A stretch of 9,265 nt of DNA, from positions 1 to 9,265 of the forward strand of contig CAUJGI010000130.1 of the NCBI GenBank assembly GCA_963169155.1. The letters are read 5' to 3'. The stretch comes from Chloroflexota bacterium (lineage in GTDB: Bacteria > Chloroflexota > Anaerolineae > Promineifilales > Promineifilaceae). Both the position numbers and the translations under genes were made by a program. A model generated the notes under the pieces. The model saw only the letters and a program-made list of their open reading frames with translations. It ran no database searches and had not been told where the DNA came from. Shown piece after piece: positions 6,625 to 9,265 of the stretch (within the stretch, counting starts at the first letter, position 1; each line of letters starts with the position of its first letter).

Positions 6625-7602
6625 TTAGGACATTGTCAGCGCCATGACGGCTTTTTGCACGTGCAGGCGGTTTTCGGCTTCGTCGTAAACCACGCTTTGC
6701 GGGCCGTCGATAACGCCGTCGGTGACTTCGATATTGCGGTCGGCGGGCAGGCAGTGCATGTAGATGGCATCATCTTTGGCCATCGCCATGCGCCGTTCGT
6801 CGGTGATCCAGTCGGTGTACTGCTGGCCGATGCGCGCGGATTCCTGGTGGTCGGTGGTGGTGAGCATGGCACCCCAACTCTTAGCGTAGATGACGTCAGC
6901 ATCTTTGAAGCCAGCATTGAAGTCATCCAGGATTTCAAAGGAGCCTTTGTGGCGGCGGGCGTTTTCTTTGGCCTGTTCCACGATGTCGGGCATCAGTTTA
7001 TATTCCGGTGGATGGGTGAGGCGCACGTTCATGCCGTAGCGGGTCATCAGGAGGATGAGGCTTTGCGGCACGCTGATGGGCTTCTGGTAGCTGCTGGCGT
7101 AAGCGTAGCTGACATTGATAGTCAAACCGCGCGGATCGCCTTTCTTCTCGATGATGGTGAGCATGTCGGCCAGGATTTGGAACGGGTGGTAAACATCGTC
7201 TTGCATGTTGAGAACGGGCACGCGCGACGCGGCGGCCACTTCCCGGATGTACTGGTTGCCGAAATCCCAGTCACATTGGCGAATGGCGATACCGTCGAAG
7301 TAACGGCCGTAAATCTCCCCAATTTCCTTCGCTGTATCCCCGTGGCTAATCTGTGTCGTCGTGCTGTCAATAAACGCCCCGTGGCCACCCAGCTGGGCAA
7401 TGCCCGCCTCAAAGCTGGAGCGCGTCCGGGTGCTGGAGAAGAAAAAGAGCATCGCCAAAACCTTGTCACGCAAATAGGCGTGCGGCTGGTTCAGGGCGCG
7501 CTTCCGCTTCAACTCCAGGGCCACGTCCAGGACGGTATCGATCTCTTCTTTCGTCCATTCCTGGGTGGTAATCATATCTTTGCCGCGTAAATTTGTTTGC
7601 AT
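6625..7602 (-). CDS. Knotted carbamoyltransferase, YgeW/N-acetylornithine carbamoyltransferase-like
   Basis: A 325-residue cytosolic transcarbamylase. It has the carbamoyl-phosphate sites STRTR (57-61) and HPFQILAD (139-146) and the second-domain motif MHCLPADR (282-289). Ornithine transcarbamylases have an SMG loop; here the position carries YAKSWGAM (239-246), the form seen in N-acetyl/N-succinylornithine carbamoyltransferases and YgeW. KPISVPQSLILLMTRYGM (174-191) is the proline-bearing segment that matches YgeW, while DEAENRLHVQKAVMA at the C-terminus matches acetylornithine carbamoyltransferase nearly residue for residue as I recall it. In a catabolic setting it would run in reverse, releasing carbamoyl phosphate from a ureido compound. 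Start: ATG 7600-7602, since GGAGGA lies six bases upstream; an upstream ATG at 7629 would place this site inside the gene. It is shorter than E. coli YgeW (about 396). Confidence 0.88.
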   Translation of the reverse strand: MQTNLRGKDMITTQEWTKEEIDTVLDVALELKRKRALNQPHAYLRDKVLAMLFFFSSTRTRSSFEAGIAQLGGHGAFIDSTTTQISHGDTAKEIGEIYGRYFDGIAIRQCDWDFGNQYIREVAAASRVPVLNMQDDVYHPFQILADMLTIIEKKGDPRGLTINVSYAYASSYQKPISVPQSLILLMTRYGMNVRLTHPPEYKLMPDIVEQAKENARRHKGSFEILDDFNAGFKDADVIYAKSWGAMLTTTDHQESARIGQQYTDWITDERRMAMAKDDAIYMHCLPADRNIEVTDGVIDGPQSVVYDEAENRLHVQKAVMALTMS

Positions 7603-7607
7603 GGAAA

Positions 7608-7613
7608 ATCCTC
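7608..7613 (-). promoter_or_regulatory. Shine-Dalgarno that decides the carbamoyltransferase start
   Basis: GGAGGA on the minus strand (complement of TCCTCC, 7608-7613 to within a base) lies about six bases before ATG 7602. An in-frame ATG at 7629 has no such site, so the shorter protein is preferred. Confidence 0.65.
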
Positions 7614-7631
7614 CAAAAATGTTTGCCATAC

Positions 7632-7675
7632 AGTTTACAGAGAGTTGAAATTTAGCGGTAGGTCCTCTGTAAACT
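7632..7675. repeat. 11-bp perfect inverted repeat between the YgeY-like and carbamoyltransferase genes
   Basis: AGTTTACAGAG (7632-7642) and CTCTGTAAACT (7665-7675) pair perfectly around a 22-base loop. It begins about eight bases after the hydrolase stop codon on the minus strand. No T-run follows, so read-through into the carbamoyltransferase is likely. It may be an attenuator or a stability or processing hairpin. Confidence 0.5.
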
Positions 7676-7683
7676 TGGTAAGC

Positions 7684-8895
7684 TTAAAGCTTGCTGTTGA
7701 GCATTGCGGGCAGCAGTGCGTAAAATTTGGTAGCTTCTACTACATCTTTTAGCGGTACGTGCTCGTTGACGGCATGGGCATAAATCTCGTTGCCGGGGCC
7801 AAACCCAATGCTGGGGATGCCTAACTTGCCGGTCCAGTAGTTGCCGTTGGTCGAAAAATCCCACATGCCCTGACCAAACGGGTCTTTGCTGTTCCACAGC
7901 GCGTTCATCGTTTCCACACCGGCCTGCACAAAGGGATGGTCAGCATCCAGGGCCCAGGCGGGGAAATATTGCTCGTATTCGTACACGGCGCCGGTGTGGC
8001 TCGGTTCGGTGTAGATCAGCTTGCGGATTTCAAAATCTTTTTTGTTTTCTTCCGGGATGAGTGCTTCGAGCGCTTCACGCCAATACTCTTTGGTTTCGCC
8101 AAACGTGACGCGGCGGTCGATGAAGATGGTGCATTCGTCGGGCACGGCGTTGGTGCTGGGGCTGACGCTGGAAACACGGGTAACGGTGACCCGGCCCTGG
8201 CCCAGAAACGCATGTGGCACAAAATCTTTTTCCATTTTGGAAATGGCGTCGATGACGGGCAGCATTTTGTAGACGGCGTTATCGCCCATGTAGTTGCTGG
8301 CGGCGTGGGCGCTTTTGCCTTTGGCCGTGATCTCCATTTCGATGCGCCCTTTGTGGCCCCGGTACACCTTCATGTTGGTCGGTTCGCCGATGACCACAAA
8401 GTCCGGATGTACGCCTTCCCAATCGTGGAAAGCGGCACAGCCAACGCCATCACACCACTCTTCGATGTTGCCCAGGATGTAGCAGGTAAACCCTTCCAGC
8501 AGACCCAAATCACGGGCCATGGCCAGGCCGTAGACCATGCCGGGGGTGCTGTTTTTCTCATCCAGCGCGCCACGAGCGTAGAGCATGCCATTTTCTACCT
8601 TGCCTTCAAAGGGGTCCCATTCCCATTGGGAGGGATCGCCAATGCCGACAGTGTCGATGTGGGTGTCGTACAGGAGGATTTTGGGACCACTGCCAATTTT
8701 GCCGACGATGGAGCCGTATTTGTCTACGTACACTTCATCGTAGTTGAGCTGGCGCATTTCTTCGCCAATGCGCTTGCCCACTTCTTCGATATCACTGTCC
8801 ATACTGGGGATGGCCACGATTTCGCGGAAGAAACGCAAAATAGACTCTTCCGCGGCGGCGACGCGTTGGTTGAGTTGGTTGATGGTTTCATTCAT
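7684..8895 (-). CDS. ygeY: M20-family metallo-hydrolase, YgeY type
   Basis: A 403-residue dinuclear zinc hydrolase of the M20 peptidase/deacylase family. Expected metal and catalytic residues are present: DTHIDTVGIGD (His79, Asp81), the bridging Asp112 in ARGALDEKN, the Glu pair 145-146 in EEWCDG, Glu171 in GEPTNMKVYRGHKGR, and His374 in YAHAVNEH. Phrases such as DTVGIGDPSQWEWDPF, YRGHKGR, DRRVTFGET and FSTNGNYWTGKLGIPSIGFGPG are characteristic of the YgeY subgroup (labelled selenium metabolism hydrolase in databases) rather than of ArgE or DapE. Family members cleave amide bonds of small molecules; in purine-degrading clusters YgeY is thought to act on a ring-opened ureido intermediate. No Sec codon or SECIS-like element is seen here. 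ATG 8893-8895 has a modest GAGGG seven bases upstream. It is the first gene of the minus-strand block, facing the divergent GntR gene. Confidence 0.9.
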   Translation of the reverse strand: MNETINQLNQRVAAAEESILRFFREIVAIPSMDSDIEEVGKRIGEEMRQLNYDEVYVDKYGSIVGKIGSGPKILLYDTHIDTVGIGDPSQWEWDPFEGKVENGMLYARGALDEKNSTPGMVYGLAMARDLGLLEGFTCYILGNIEEWCDGVGCAAFHDWEGVHPDFVVIGEPTNMKVYRGHKGRIEMEITAKGKSAHAASNYMGDNAVYKMLPVIDAISKMEKDFVPHAFLGQGRVTVTRVSSVSPSTNAVPDECTIFIDRRVTFGETKEYWREALEALIPEENKKDFEIRKLIYTEPSHTGAVYEYEQYFPAWALDADHPFVQAGVETMNALWNSKDPFGQGMWDFSTNGNYWTGKLGIPSIGFGPGNEIYAHAVNEHVPLKDVVEATKFYALLPAMLNSKL

Positions 8896-8992
8896 TGTAA
8901 TGCCCTCTTTGACTCTTAAATTTGGTTATGGAGTGTGTCAGCGGTTTGCAGCGCTGGCTTTTAATGTCATAATGATGAGATATTGTGCTGGA

Positions 8993-9021
8993 AAATTACA
9001 TTCGCCACAAAGGTCTGACAA
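8993..9021 (-). promoter_or_regulatory. Candidate promoter of the ygeY-like operon
   Basis: On the minus strand TTGTCA (complement of 9016-9021) and TAATTT (complement of 8993-8998) stand 17 bases apart, one or two mismatches each from the sigma-70 consensus. Transcription would start near 8986 and leave a leader of about 90 bases. The -35 box lies inside the first copy of the 14-bp repeat, so a regulator bound there would compete with polymerase. Confidence 0.35.
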
Positions 9022-9120
9022 ATTTTCCGCGTTTTACCACATTTCACTGGTCATGACAAGCGTTAATTGCCGGAATTTGGTAAAATAACACTGTAATCAT
9101 ATCCCGCAAAGGTCTGACAA
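9008..9120 (+). repeat. 14-bp perfect direct repeat CAAAGGTCTGACAA
   Basis: Identical copies at 9008-9021 and 9107-9120, 99 bases apart, both ending in the TGACAA hexamer that recurs in this control region. Two exact 14-mers in 110 bases of non-coding DNA are unlikely by chance and fit paired regulator sites that could allow DNA looping. Confidence 0.6.
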
Positions 9121-9151
9121 TTGTCATATTTTTGGGTGACGATTGTCATAT
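9115..9151. promoter_or_regulatory. Candidate GntR operator: TGACAATTGTCA and a second copy 22 bp away
   Basis: TGACAATTGTCA (9115-9126) is a perfect 12-bp palindrome. TGACGATTGTCA (9137-9148) repeats it with one base changed, exactly 22 bases on, two turns of the helix. Both continue TAT. The location just ahead of the GntR start (9163) is what an autoregulated operator would look like. The -10-like TATATT (9149-9154) overlaps the end of the second copy. Confidence 0.55.
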
Positions 9152-9162
9152 ATTTTTAAATC

Positions 9163-9265
9163 ATGATACAACCAGATGAAACCAAACCCAACATTGAACA
9201 GGTAAAAGCCACTTTGCGGCAGCGCATTGGGCAAAAAGTGTATCAACCGGGCGTGCAAATGCCTA
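9163..9265 (+). CDS. GntR-type transcriptional regulator, N-terminal fragment (cut by window edge)
   Basis: Thirty-four codons of a gene that continues past the window. Residues 12-34 (from EQVKATLRQRI to YQPGVQMP) fit the start of the winged-helix domain of GntR regulators, whose pattern is a helix followed by I..G.Y.PG..LP. The DNA-recognition helix and effector domain are not in view, so the subfamily cannot be given. ATG 9163-9165 is secure as the earliest ATG because an in-frame TAA stands at 9157-9159. No Shine-Dalgarno is seen and the message may be leaderless. Its divergent orientation from the catabolic block suggests a local regulator responding to a pathway metabolite. Confidence 0.65.
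   Translation, partial: MIQPDETKPNIEQVKATLRQRIGQKVYQPGVQMP

Larger units (their letters stand above)
34..7310. repeat. Dispersed palindromic octamer ACGGCCGT, nine exact copies
   Basis: Exact copies start at 34, 268, 324, 2048, 2375, 2985, 3893, 5245 and 7303. Every one is flanked by A or T on both sides (WACGGCCGTW). Near-copies with one change start at 4166 and 4757. All exact copies lie inside coding regions. About 0.1-0.25 copies would be expected by chance in this length. Compare the HIP1 octamer of cyanobacteria, another highly iterated palindrome. Confidence 0.8.
8896..9162. promoter_or_regulatory. Divergent control region between the YgeY operon and the GntR gene
   Basis: These 267 AT-rich bases hold no credible gene. 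They hold five TGACAA/TTGTCA hexamers (9016-9021, 9054-9059, 9115-9120, 9121-9126, 9143-9148), a 14-bp direct repeat, a perfect palindrome and candidate promoters for both directions. Confidence 0.6.

Noticed and set aside
6655..7590. Plus-strand open frame (311 codons) opposite the carbamoyltransferase
   Set aside because: The minus-strand protein has unmistakable transcarbamylase motifs; the antisense frame has none.
6625..7602. Ornithine carbamoyltransferase ArgF
   Set aside because: The SMG loop needed for ornithine is replaced by AKSWGAM, and the neighbours are catabolic genes, so the YgeW/acetylornithine-type label fits better.
7684..8895. Selenoprotein or Sec insertion signal in the YgeY-like gene
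   Set aside because: The database label mentions selenium, but there is no in-frame TGA within the gene and no clear SECIS stem.
7936..8919. Plus-strand open frame (327 codons) opposite the M20 hydrolase
   Set aside because: The hydrolase on the minus strand has all its metal ligands; the antisense frame has no family features and is rich in Phe, Val and His, as expected of a shadow.
9008..9151. CRISPR-like repeats in the right-hand control region
   Set aside because: Only two copies of a 14-bp repeat with a 99-bp spacing and no regular spacer array; a regulator-site cluster explains them better.

Overview
This window looks like part of the genome of an uncultured or environmental bacterium with moderately high GC (mid to upper 50s percent by eye), possibly a Chloroflexota (Anaerolineae-like) member. 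The taxonomic guess is weak. It rests on the style of the intergenic palindromes, on a strongly over-represented octamer (ACGGCCGT) and on general protein resemblance. There are no rRNA, tRNA or marker genes to test it. Nearly all coding is on the minus strand, and the only plus-strand gene is a partial regulator at the right edge.

Layout from right to left, in the direction of transcription. At 9163-9265 (+) is the N-terminus of a GntR-type regulator. It is divergent from a minus-strand catabolic block across a 267-bp control region that holds five TGACAA/TTGTCA hexamers. The block contains an M20 metallo-hydrolase of the YgeY type (7684-8895), a knotted carbamoyltransferase of the YgeW/N-acetylornithine-carbamoyltransferase type (6625-7602) and a TrpB-fold PLP enzyme (5062-6537). 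After a 234-bp gap with two hairpins and a TATAAT promoter comes a nucleoside-type ABC importer: two permeases with a 4-bp ATGA overlap (3598-4827 and 2648-3601) and a lipoprotein carrying two tandem BMP/PnrA substrate-binding domains (448-2559). The left edge (1-350) is the start of a cytosine-deaminase-like amidohydrolase.

Taken together, the genes suggest salvage and breakdown of purine- or pyrimidine-derived compounds. The importer would bring in a nucleoside or base, the amidohydrolase would deaminate or hydrolyse it, and the hydrolase, carbamoyltransferase and PLP lyase would break ureido or diamino acid intermediates into ammonia, carbamoyl phosphate and a keto acid. The combination resembles the ygeW-ygeX-ygeY-ssnA purine/urate catabolic clusters known in E. 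coli and anaerobic gut bacteria. Here the PLP enzyme is a longer TrpB-like protein, the carbamoyltransferase has an acetylornithine-carbamoyltransferase-like C-terminus, and a dedicated importer is attached. The pathway role is inference; the protein families are read from motifs.

No stretch longer than 300 bases lacks a gene. The intercistronic gaps (about 81, 87, 234, 88 and 97 bp) each contain at least one inverted repeat, and these repeats are mostly unrelated to one another in sequence.
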